Assembly: GCA_026395405.1 (NCBI GenBank)
Contig: JAPLYU010000001.1
Coordinates: 1-64,000 of the forward strand
Reading direction: 5' to 3'
Length of the DNA: 64,000 nucleotides
Origin: Candidatus Saccharimonadota bacterium
Lineage (GTDB): Bacteria; Patescibacteriota; Saccharimonadia; Saccharimonadales; Saccharimonadaceae
The notes beneath the pieces were generated by a model, which did not search any database, was not told the DNA's origin, and worked only from the letters and a program-made list of their open reading frames with translations. The stretch's first letter is position 1; each line of letters begins with the position of its first letter. Made by a program: the position numbers and the translations under genes. Below, piece by piece: positions 13,699 to 22,216 of this stretch.

Positions 13699-14649
13699 AT
13701 GGATGAGTTAAGACCAAAAATGCCAAACCCAGAGCAACCACACGTTCAACCCAGTACCGAGGAATTATACAGTGGCCAGCCAGTAGTCCAAGGACTAGCG
13801 GGCGAAGAGCTAAATAGTCCAACTTCACACGAGGCCACGGGTAAAAAACCTGAAAAAGGAAAAATTGGACTAAAGACAAAGGTCGGTGTTGGCATAGCTG
13901 CTGCTGCATTAATCCTTGGTGGTGGATCTGTTGCGGCGAAAAAAGCCATGAACCAAAGCCATCCACAAACAACTGGTCCAGTACCGACAAATCCAAGCCC
14001 AAGCCCAAGCGCAAAAGCATCTGTTGAAGCGTCGCCTTCACCAAGCGCAAATAGTGCTGAGACAACCCCGACAATTGAAACTATAGAGATAAGTTCTAAT
14101 CTAATTGCACAGCCTGAAACACTTGTGGAGACATTCATTGACGAACGTGTTACCGAATGGTACAACGCAGGGGCCACGCCAGAAAACGCCAAGGCTGCCG
14201 TTTTGTCTTCAACCGAGACAATTGACGAATTTGCCGCTAGGGTCGCTGCAAAATACGACAAAGAATTTATTGATGCACTTTTGGTGAAAGACTGGCAATC
14301 GAATCCCAGAATTGTAAAGTGGGTTAGCGATATGATAGTAATTCACAGGCAGACCTTGGCATTATATTTTTACACCTCCTTCCCAGACCAAAACCCACAA
14401 GACAAACAGCCGTATGAAAGAAGCGTCAAACATTTATCAATCGAATCCGTAAAGGGGCAGACTAGTAAATCGGTCACTATCGTAAGTACCGAGGAAGATT
14501 TTGATAACGCAGATTTAAACAGGGTTGGCGAGGCTTTGACTGCCGGGAAAAAAGTTGGTGACGAAATAGCTAAAGGGTCTCGAACGTTTGTTCTTGAAGA
14601 TAATCATGTAAAATTATCTGATTTACAATTTTTAGAACTCGTAAACTAG
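13699..14649 (+). CDS. Single-pass membrane protein with Pro/Ser linker (316 aa)
   Basis: ATG 13699 has AAGGAG 10 nt upstream; the track start at 13675 precedes the SD. Layout: a cytoplasmic Pro-rich N-terminus of about 60 residues, one helix (GVGIAAAALILGGGSVAA), a low-complexity linker (NPSPSPSAKASVEASPSPS) and an exported domain of about 190 residues. The outer domain is helical at first (TLVETFIDERVTEWYNAGATPENAKAAVL) with no recognised family. As first gene of the T4SS cluster it may be a structural adaptor or surface component. A terminator follows, so it can be expressed alone. Confidence 0.65.
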   Translation: MDELRPKMPNPEQPHVQPSTEELYSGQPVVQGLAGEELNSPTSHEATGKKPEKGKIGLKTKVGVGIAAAALILGGGSVAAKKAMNQSHPQTTGPVPTNPSPSPSAKASVEASPSPSANSAETTPTIETIEISSNLIAQPETLVETFIDERVTEWYNAGATPENAKAAVLSSTETIDEFAARVAAKYDKEFIDALLVKDWQSNPRIVKWVSDMIVIHRQTLALYFYTSFPDQNPQDKQPYERSVKHLSIESVKGQTSKSVTIVSTEEDFDNADLNRVGEALTAGKKVGDEIAKGSRTFVLEDNHVKLSDLQFLELVN

Positions 14650-14673
14650 ATATATATAATTAATGTTCCGTAA

Positions 14674-14706
14674 GGGGTGACACCGACAAGTCCAGTGTCA
14701 CTCTTT
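14674..14706 (+). terminator. Terminator after the 13699 gene
   Basis: GTGACAC / GTGTCAC around an 11-nt loop, then TCTTTT. The stem is short, so partial read-through into the VirB6-like gene is likely. Confidence 0.5.
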
Positions 14707-14769
14707 TAATATGATTGCTCTTATGCTTCAATAGAGACGTATACATATAAAAATATAAACGGCTAAACT

Positions 14770-17700
14770 ATGCTTCATAATAATATCCGCAAAAATAAAC
14801 CGGACAAAAAAACACCCTCAAGGTTTAGGACTATTCTACTACTGTTGCTGATATTCTCATATTCGGTTGCAGCCGTGCCAATATTCCGGAACACAGAGGC
14901 AAGTGCCGCAGCAAATAAATATGCGCTAATGAAGCCGGAAGACCAAATAAAGTCTCATATATATTACTACGCACTTGGCCAGTGTATGTTGAACAGTAAA
15001 CTTGCAGATATTTCGAATGTTACAGGTTTTAGTGCTTATCATCATATTGCAGAGGACAATGCAAAATCTGGTAATTGGTGGTGGGGTGACCCCATCGCGT
15101 GGGATCCAGCGCAAGTAAACCCCAAGGTAAATACCTTCGTCGGTCCATATATGGACGGGGTAGTTGATGGGGTAGATAATGGCGCAGTCGACTGCAATAA
15201 CTCTGCACTGGTCACAGGCGCTCTTTCTCTCTGGGGACTGGATGCTACCACGGTTTTGTGTAATTCTGGTTTCCAGCGCCAAGATATGGGCAAGAACCAA
15301 AGCATCGCAGATTGCATAAGAGGCACTGGGCGTAGTTTTGAAAGCAGAACCAACAACTACACTGTCATGAGTAACATGTTTTTGAACTATGTTACCGCCC
15401 AGGTTGGAGAGCCCGGACTGACGAAAGCTCAAACGTATATATTCTATCGCCACACACTCAACCAAAGTTGTATCCCAGGAATTGATTCTACTGCTCCATC
15501 GAATCAAGCCGTAGCAAACGACAACCCAAATGGGTATAACGGCGTTAAGTGGGTTGACCTCTCAGCTAATCCTTTCAAGATAATAACTGGTTCATATATT
15601 GGCCCAAGTTCAATTCAATCAGGTGATACAATTAACCTTCGCGTGGGGAGTACGCTCCACAATGACATAATGACATGCCAGTCTATTGTGACTGAAATGA
15701 ATAAATTTGCCCAAGACTTTTTAATCTGGGCTAAAACAAATCCAGCCGCTGCCAAGAGCCTGTCAACAAACGTAGGCTTAAAACCAAACGATAGTGGCAA
15801 CGGTGGAGATGATAACAGTTGCGGGGCGCAGGTTTCGGGAATTGGCTGGATTATTTGCCCGGTTCTTAGCAGTTTGACGAAACTAGACGACGGGATGTGG
15901 AAGTTGGTGCGGAATCTGTTGAACGTTAACCCAATAGACCAGTCAGGAACTTTTTACCAGGCATGGGGATCAATTCGGAGTATCGCAAATGCCGTTTTCG
16001 TCTTGTTCTTTCTTGTCATCATATTCTCTCAGTTAACAGGCGCAGGCATCACCAATTACGGTGTCAAAAAAATGCTGCCAAAGATAATAGTTGCGGCTAT
16101 TTTAGTCAATATCTCGTTTTTAATTATTCAGCTGGCAGTAGATTTGGCGAATATTATTGGTTCAAGCCTTTATAACTTCATTGTTGGTCTGGCACCAACA
16201 TACACGGTTGATTGGGGTAGTGCGTTCAATATGCTAGAGGGTGGAGTTGCTGCACTGACGGGGGCCGTTGTTGCGGTAGCAGCTGCCGGAGGACCAACTG
16301 CGCTGTTCTTTATTATGCTGGGGCTTGCCCTTATTGCCGCCCTCGGTTTAATTACTGCGGTTCTGACGCTGATTTTTCGCCAAGCTGCCATAATAATCTT
16401 GGCTTTACTGGCTCCCCTGGCCTTTGTTGCATATTTGCTGCCGAATACTGAATCTTGGTTCAAAAAATGGCGTGGGCTGTTGTTGTCAATGCTGATAATG
16501 TACCCGATGGCTGCAATTATTTTCGCTGGCGCGCAGTTCGCGGCTGCAACAATCATTGGTAAAGGCACAGATTTTTGGAATATAATGATTGGCCTGACGA
16601 TGATGGCATTGCCTTTGTTCTCTTTGCCATTTATTGCCCGACAAGGCGGTGCTATATTATCAAGGGTTAATGGAGCGTTGGCCGGTGTGGCAAAAAGGGC
16701 AAACCAGCCGATTCAAAGCTGGAGTAAAAGCCATGCAGATGCCGCCGCCGCAGAGTACCGTGCCGACAACGGTGGTCGTTTGCGCCACGGATTTGGCCGG
16801 TATAGCCCTGCGCGTGGCCTAAGCCGAGCATGGGCGGGCGGACGAGAAAACCGCGAAGCCCGAACCGCAGCTGCAAAAGATGAATTCAAATCACAATTAA
16901 ACAATAACCAGGTCCGTGGCATGACTGGCAGAAGGATTGATGGTGACGCGACAGCCATACGTGCTGCTGCAGCAAAGGAATCTCTTAAAATAGACTCTGA
17001 ACGCGCTACGACCGGTATGATTAATCAGAACCCTGCAGTAAATGCTAGGCATGGCGGCACATCCTTGAATGAACGGGGATACGAAGCAGCAGGAGAAAAG
17101 AAGATTGCCGAACAGCATAGAGACGAGAGTCTAGAGAACAATAGAGGTTTTGACGAGCTTAGAAAGAATATTGACCATTCTAAGGGTCGCGCAGATACAG
17201 CTGCAAACAAGGCTAAGCAACGCGTCGAGGAAGACCCTACGACTTTGCAGGTTAGGGCAATAACAAAAAGCTCCGCAGAATCCCTAGAAAATGCCGAGGC
17301 CCACACAAAGTCAGTAATCGAAACCGCATCAACAAAAATCAATCCTGATAACCCCGATATCACACCAATAGAGGTAGAAGCGTTGGGAGGTATTGATGAT
17401 ACCACTAGAGCTAATCTGGTGACAAACAAATCTGAACGGAAAATTGAAGCATCTGCAGCAGGACAGGCAATTGCCGCTCAGAATCAAGAAATTGCTGATA
17501 TACTACTTTCGTCTAGCGCACCTGGCAGCGCAGCTGTACGCGCAGCCGGGGTTGCCGGAACTGCCGGCGTAGCCCGCGTTCAGGCGTCTGCCACATCAGA
17601 GCTAGCAAAATTCAGGCAGGACAACGTTAATGCAGCCATGACATTATTTGCCGACCAGGGATATAGCTCTGACCCCACCGTCAGGGGCAAGACTCCAGAT

Positions 17701-18423
17701 CAATATAGCGATTTATTAAAAGTCGCGACCGGTGGAAGACTCAGAGGCAGAAAGGCAACTGACCCAGTGACAGGCGTCGAAACCGAGACACCAGGATCTG
17801 AGCCAACGGAAGAACAACAAGAAGCAGCTATGCAGTTAATATTTAACACCGGCAGCGCTGACGCCATTTCTACCATCTATAACAGACTAGCGAAACTACC
17901 GGACACTTCAGATGAAGAACATAGAACAAAGCTTAAACTTGAACAGTCATTTGCTAGGATTGCATCTGCTGGTAAAAAGCCGAAATCAATCCGCGGTGGA
18001 ATTGTTGGAAGACTGTCTTCGGGTGGCGTCGGCCCTGCTTCTACGGTTGAAGTACTACCAGACCTTACTCCTTTCCAGTCTATAGCATTTGAGATACTTG
18101 CAAAGGGCAAATTAGCAGCAGAATCATTTGCCGAAACAGATCAAGAGGAGTTGAGAATTTGGTCTGAGACCCTTACATTACCCGGCGTTAGAGATAGGTT
18201 CGCATTCACTGATCCAGGGAAAGAATCAGATGCTGACCCAGACAGGGTAGTTGAGACCAGCATAGTTAATGCTATCAACTCGGCATTGACCGACCCTCTG
18301 GTCGCAAAGGACGTATCGCCCGAAAAGAGAACCGAAATGTATAAAATACTGGAGGCATTCAATAGAAACGCGTTAGTGGAAGAGTTAAAAGAAAAAGAGA
18401 AAAAGGGCAGAACCAGCACGTAA
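14770..18423 (+). CDS. VirB6/TrbL-like T4SS inner-membrane protein (1217 aa)
   Basis: A giant membrane protein. Residues about 20-47 form a signal helix; residues 50-380 are an exported, Cys-containing domain; residues about 395-640 contain 6-8 membrane helices including GAVVAVAAAGGPTALFFIMLGLALIAALGLITAVLTL and LTLIFRQAAIIILALLAPLAFVAYLLPNTESWFKKW, the conserved VirB6/TrbL region. The last 570 residues are charged, Ala/Glu-rich and helical, presumably cytoplasmic coiled coil. VirB6 forms the inner-membrane channel of conjugative T4SS. Typical VirB6 is about 300 aa, so both extensions are extra. It precedes PrgI and VirB4, the expected partners. Confidence 0.8.
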   Translation: MLHNNIRKNKPDKKTPSRFRTILLLLLIFSYSVAAVPIFRNTEASAAANKYALMKPEDQIKSHIYYYALGQCMLNSKLADISNVTGFSAYHHIAEDNAKSGNWWWGDPIAWDPAQVNPKVNTFVGPYMDGVVDGVDNGAVDCNNSALVTGALSLWGLDATTVLCNSGFQRQDMGKNQSIADCIRGTGRSFESRTNNYTVMSNMFLNYVTAQVGEPGLTKAQTYIFYRHTLNQSCIPGIDSTAPSNQAVANDNPNGYNGVKWVDLSANPFKIITGSYIGPSSIQSGDTINLRVGSTLHNDIMTCQSIVTEMNKFAQDFLIWAKTNPAAAKSLSTNVGLKPNDSGNGGDDNSCGAQVSGIGWIICPVLSSLTKLDDGMWKLVRNLLNVNPIDQSGTFYQAWGSIRSIANAVFVLFFLVIIFSQLTGAGITNYGVKKMLPKIIVAAILVNISFLIIQLAVDLANIIGSSLYNFIVGLAPTYTVDWGSAFNMLEGGVAALTGAVVAVAAAGGPTALFFIMLGLALIAALGLITAVLTLIFRQAAIIILALLAPLAFVAYLLPNTESWFKKWRGLLLSMLIMYPMAAIIFAGAQFAAATIIGKGTDFWNIMIGLTMMALPLFSLPFIARQGGAILSRVNGALAGVAKRANQPIQSWSKSHADAAAAEYRADNGGRLRHGFGRYSPARGLSRAWAGGRENREARTAAAKDEFKSQLNNNQVRGMTGRRIDGDATAIRAAAAKESLKIDSERATTGMINQNPAVNARHGGTSLNERGYEAAGEKKIAEQHRDESLENNRGFDELRKNIDHSKGRADTAANKAKQRVEEDPTTLQVRAITKSSAESLENAEAHTKSVIETASTKINPDNPDITPIEVEALGGIDDTTRANLVTNKSERKIEASAAGQAIAAQNQEIADILLSSSAPGSAAVRAAGVAGTAGVARVQASATSELAKFRQDNVNAAMTLFADQGYSSDPTVRGKTPDQYSDLLKVATGGRLRGRKATDPVTGVETETPGSEPTEEQQEAAMQLIFNTGSADAISTIYNRLAKLPDTSDEEHRTKLKLEQSFARIASAGKKPKSIRGGIVGRLSSGGVGPASTVEVLPDLTPFQSIAFEILAKGKLAAESFAETDQEELRIWSETLTLPGVRDRFAFTDPGKESDADPDRVVETSIVNAINSALTDPLVAKDVSPEKRTEMYKILEAFNRNALVEELKEKEKKGRTST

Positions 18424-18458
18424 GCCCAAGAGTGTCGTTATTGTGTTAAGAAGTTTGT

Positions 18459-18464
18459 TATACT
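18459..18464 (+). promoter_or_regulatory. -10 box before prgI
   Basis: TATACT ends 9 nt before ATG 18474, and no SD is present. No clear -35 box. It fits the leaderless-start pattern seen elsewhere in the window. Confidence 0.35.
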
Positions 18465-18473
18465 ATAAGCAGT

Positions 18474-19439
18474 ATGGCGGTATATAAAGTCCCCCAAGAT
18501 GTTGAAGCTGACGATAAATTAATCGGCCCGTTCAGTTTTCGCCAGTTTATTTATCTGGTAATCGTCGCTTTGGCGATAATGATGGCGTGGGGCTTGGCAC
18601 AATTATTTGTTCCCCTGTTAATCCTACCGTTGCCTATCGTCGTATTTTTTGGTGCATTAGCCTTGCCACTACGCAAAGACCAGCCCATGGAGATTTACAT
18701 GGCAGCGATGGTATCGTTTTTCCTGAAGCCACACCGAAGGCTATGGGATCCGGACGGTATTGATTCACTTATTGAAATTACAGTACCAAAAGTCATCGAA
18801 TACAGCCGAACCAAGGATTTATCTATGACAGAGGCCGAACGCCGATTTAGTTATTTGGCCGAAATCGTTGATAGCCAAGGTTGGGCTATCCGCGGACCCG
18901 GCGTTCAGGCTCCAAATAGTGCTATGACGAGCGATGCATATTTTGAAGCGCAGTCTGTCGAAGATATATTGGATATTGATGCGTCAACTTCACTTTCACT
19001 ATCTGATAAATTAAAACGAAGCGAAGTTCGCCTACACCAAGAGGCTGTAGACATCATGCATAAAAAGGTAGTTGTGCCCGAAATAAAACCAATAGCTATG
19101 CCTCAGGTGCAAAAACCAGCTCCAGCTCAGGCGATGCCGAGCCCTGCCAGTTATTTTGGTGGCGCACCACTCGTCGAACCCGCCACAGCTCCTGAACCAA
19201 CAGTCGCCACACCGCTCAACTACAACCCATACCCCGATATAAAACAAGCTGTCATTGAACCAATCGGTCAATCAAAACCAGTGGCCAAGCCCAAAACAAC
19301 CACTAGCGCAAAGGTGGTGCCAGCTGGTATAATAAACCTCGCTAGTAATACCGATTTAACAATCGCAGCTATTGCTCGTGAAGCTGATAGAATTCAGAAA
19401 AAACAAGACGCACAAGAAGTAGTCATCAAGCTTCGATAG
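18474..19439 (+). CDS. prgI: PrgI/VirB3-like T4SS membrane protein with long C-terminal tail
   Basis: The first 95 residues match the PrgI family: YKVPQDVEADDKLIGPFSFRQ, then two helices, then LRKDQPMEIYMAAMVSFFLKPHRRLWDPDG. PrgI is the VirB3 counterpart of Gram-positive and CPR T4SS and docks on VirB4, whose gene follows. The remaining 220 residues are cytoplasmic: a helical part (TEAERRFSYLAEIVDSQGW) and a Pro/Ala-rich linker. This is longer than the roughly 100-residue classical PrgI; the tail may recruit the ATPase. No SD is seen, only a -10 box close to the ATG. Confidence 0.8.
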   Translation: MAVYKVPQDVEADDKLIGPFSFRQFIYLVIVALAIMMAWGLAQLFVPLLILPLPIVVFFGALALPLRKDQPMEIYMAAMVSFFLKPHRRLWDPDGIDSLIEITVPKVIEYSRTKDLSMTEAERRFSYLAEIVDSQGWAIRGPGVQAPNSAMTSDAYFEAQSVEDILDIDASTSLSLSDKLKRSEVRLHQEAVDIMHKKVVVPEIKPIAMPQVQKPAPAQAMPSPASYFGGAPLVEPATAPEPTVATPLNYNPYPDIKQAVIEPIGQSKPVAKPKTTTSAKVVPAGIINLASNTDLTIAAIAREADRIQKKQDAQEVVIKLR

Positions 19440-19470
19440 TAATCGCTAAGGGGAGTGGGAACCAACAAAC

Positions 19471-20301
19471 ATGCCACCGAACAACCAAATACCAGACCAA
19501 CCGCCTGCCGCTCCAGCTGCAGGTAATTCTGCTATCCAGGGCTCTGGTACTAATACCCCTGCGCCGGTAAAACCAAAAAACCCTAACTCTACCCAAAACA
19601 CTCTGTTGCTATCAGAGGTCCGCGACAATATGGTAATTATGTCTGATGGATCATTTCGAGCAGTTGTTGCCTGCAAATCGATTAACTTCGACCTGATGAG
19701 TAGTACCGAACGCGAAGGCGTCGAATACAGTTATCAAAACTTTCTAAATGCTCTTAATCATCCAATCCAAATACTTATCAGGTCACAACGAATCGATATC
19801 GGTCCGTACATTGAACGCCTTGTCGAAATACGTCGCAACCAAGACAACATGCTGTTGAACGTTCTGATGGATGATTATATTGATTATATTGATATGCTTT
19901 CTCAAGAAGCGAACATTATGGACAAATCTTTTTTTATAGCAATCCCATACTATCCGCAGGGTGATGTTAATAACCTGGTTGAACAAGGCAAGGGATTCTT
20001 TGGCAGGCTACTTGGCGGAAATAAAAATATTATTACAAAAATTGATACCGTCACTTACGAGAAGGCCAAGACTGAAATTAAAAATCGGGTTGATGGAGTC
20101 ATGGCCGGCTTGTTTCAGTTGGGCATCCAAAGCGTTCAGCTAAACACCAAGGAGCTTGGTGAATTGTATTATAACTTTTACAATCCGGATACCGCAGTAC
20201 GCGAGCCATTGGGCGATTTCGACAGCGTAACATCGATTTATACTAAAAAGGCTACGACCGATACACCGGTTGCGCAGCCAGGAACAGGGGAAACGTCATG
20301 A
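19471..20301 (+). CDS. VirB4/TraC N-terminal-domain protein (276 aa)
   Basis: After a Pro/Ala-rich leader of about 45 residues the protein carries the N-terminal, non-ATPase part of VirB4/TraC proteins: LLLSEVRDNMVIMSDGSFRAVVACKSINFDLMSSTER, then LNALNHPIQILIRSQRIDI. No Walker motifs are present. It overlaps the following VirB4 ATPase gene by 4 nt, so the two are coupled. The pair together looks like a VirB4 whose membrane-interacting domain is encoded separately, an arrangement I associate with CPR T4SS loci. Confidence 0.7.
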   Translation: MPPNNQIPDQPPAAPAAGNSAIQGSGTNTPAPVKPKNPNSTQNTLLLSEVRDNMVIMSDGSFRAVVACKSINFDLMSSTEREGVEYSYQNFLNALNHPIQILIRSQRIDIGPYIERLVEIRRNQDNMLLNVLMDDYIDYIDMLSQEANIMDKSFFIAIPYYPQGDVNNLVEQGKGFFGRLLGGNKNIITKIDTVTYEKAKTEIKNRVDGVMAGLFQLGIQSVQLNTKELGELYYNFYNPDTAVREPLGDFDSVTSIYTKKATTDTPVAQPGTGETS

Positions 20302-22199
20302 TGGCACGAAAAAAATCTGACGTAGCTGAAATTGCCGCCGAGCAACGCGAACGCGAACAAGTCGAAGTCGAACAAGCCTTTTTAAAGGGCGTTACGACAC
20401 TTCGCGATTTAATCGCCCCCAGTAGTATCGAAATTCATTCGTCACACTTCCGCCTAGGTACGAAATACGGACGTACAATTTATATTTACGGATACCCACG
20501 ACAAATTTACACCGGTTGGCTTAGTTCGCTGATTAATATCGATGAGGTTTTGGATGTTAGCATGTTCATCTATCCGGTTGAAAGCCAAGTTGTTTTGAAA
20601 AACTTGCGCAAAAAAGTAACTCAACTAGAAGCATCAATGTCAATCAACAGTGAAAAGGGCCGGGTTCGTGACCCAGGCCTGGAAGCCGCCATTGGTGACG
20701 CCGAAGAACTGCGCGATCAATTGCAAGTCGGGGCAGAAAAATTCTTCCGATATGGGCTTTATGTTACGTTATATGCTGACAGCCTGGATGAATTGGGGTT
20801 CGTTCAACACAAAATCGAAACAATTTTCGGTCAGCAAATGGTTTTCAGCAAAGTTGCCAGCAGCCAACAGGAACAGGGTTTAAACAGCACAATTCCGCAA
20901 ATGTCCGACCAATTACAAATTCGACGCAATATGAACACTGGCGCAATCAGCACCAGCTTCCCCTTCACTAGCGCCGATTTGACCCAAGAAAAGGGTATAC
21001 TTTACGGAATTAACATGCATAATAATGGCCTGGTCATCTTTGACAGGTTCAGTTTAGAAAACGCCAACATGGTAGTATTTGCCAAAGCCGGCGCCGGAAA
21101 ATCTTTTACAGTTAAACTCGAAGCTTTGCGCAGTATGATGACAGGCACCGAAGTCATTATTATTGACCCGGAAAACGAGTACAAAAAATTGTGCGATGCA
21201 GTTGGCGGCAGCTATATCCGACTAAGTCTTAGCTCGAACACAAGGATTAATCCATTTGATTTACCTGGGGTAATCGACACGGACGAGGCCGATAATGCTC
21301 TTCGCGCCAATTTAATTACATTACATGGTTTATTAAAACTGATGCTGGGCACAACCCAGCCAACGACAACTGGTGTCCCAATGCCTTCCGCATTATCACC
21401 AGCCGAAGAAGCCGATCTAGACCAGGCATTAATCGATACCTACGCCCGTGTCGGCATTACAGCCGATCCGTTAACACATCAATCACTACCTCCAACAATC
21501 AGCGACTTGTACGACACGCTTTTGCATATGGGCGGCAGTGGCCCAAGTTTGGCACAGCGCCTACGAAAATACACCTCAGGCACGTTCGCTGGGATATTCA
21601 GCCAGCAGTCAAATACAGAAATTAATAATGCGCTAGTCGTATTCAATACGCGCGACCTAGAAGACGAACTGCGCCCAGTCGCGATGTACATAATCCTCAG
21701 CCATATTTGGAACATCATCCGTGCCGAGAAAAAACGACGAATGCTAATCGTTGACGAAGCATGGGAATTGATGAAATACGACGATTCAGCAAACTTTTTA
21801 TTTTCCTTGGCAAAACGAGCCCGAAAATATTATTTGGGTCTGACAACTATCACGCAGGACGTAGAAGATTTCATGAGCAGTAAAATGGGACGTGCCATTG
21901 TAGCAAATAGTTCAATGTCAATTCTGCTGAAACAGTCGCCTAGTGCTGTCGATGTTATGTCGAATGTATTCAAACTAACAGAAGAGGAAAAGAAGCGTTT
22001 GGCTAATTTCCCAATTGGACAGGGGTTATTCTTTGCCGGACAAAGCCATGTTCACATCCAAATTGACGCCAGTGATACCGAAAAACAAATTAGCAACACC
22101 AACCCCCAAATTGTAGACCAACCGATAGGCACACAACCTGCTCAACCAAGCAGCGGGCCCAGCGCCAGTAGTTATATTAACCCCGGGTCAAGCGTTTAA
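20298..22199 (+). CDS. virB4: VirB4-like T4SS ATPase
   Basis: A 633-residue AAA+/HerA-type ATPase. The N-terminal half keeps a VirB4 domain (VLDVSMFIYPVESQVVLKNLRKKVTQLEA; SSQQEQGLNSTIPQMSD). Walker A is FAKAGAGKSFT near residue 261; Walker B is RMLIVDEAWELMK near residue 484; the later TTITQDVEDFMSS carries the Gln sensor. VirB4 drives pilus assembly and substrate transfer at the inner membrane. The start could be either of two adjacent ATGs. It lies directly after the N-domain gene and before the peptidase-bearing membrane protein. Confidence 0.9.
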   Translation: MMARKKSDVAEIAAEQREREQVEVEQAFLKGVTTLRDLIAPSSIEIHSSHFRLGTKYGRTIYIYGYPRQIYTGWLSSLINIDEVLDVSMFIYPVESQVVLKNLRKKVTQLEASMSINSEKGRVRDPGLEAAIGDAEELRDQLQVGAEKFFRYGLYVTLYADSLDELGFVQHKIETIFGQQMVFSKVASSQQEQGLNSTIPQMSDQLQIRRNMNTGAISTSFPFTSADLTQEKGILYGINMHNNGLVIFDRFSLENANMVVFAKAGAGKSFTVKLEALRSMMTGTEVIIIDPENEYKKLCDAVGGSYIRLSLSSNTRINPFDLPGVIDTDEADNALRANLITLHGLLKLMLGTTQPTTTGVPMPSALSPAEEADLDQALIDTYARVGITADPLTHQSLPPTISDLYDTLLHMGGSGPSLAQRLRKYTSGTFAGIFSQQSNTEINNALVVFNTRDLEDELRPVAMYIILSHIWNIIRAEKKRRMLIVDEAWELMKYDDSANFLFSLAKRARKYYLGLTTITQDVEDFMSSKMGRAIVANSSMSILLKQSPSAVDVMSNVFKLTEEEKKRLANFPIGQGLFFAGQSHVHIQIDASDTEKQISNTNPQIVDQPIGTQPAQPSSGPSASSYINPGSSV

Positions 22200-22216
22200 A
22201 GTAATGTAGGACATCA

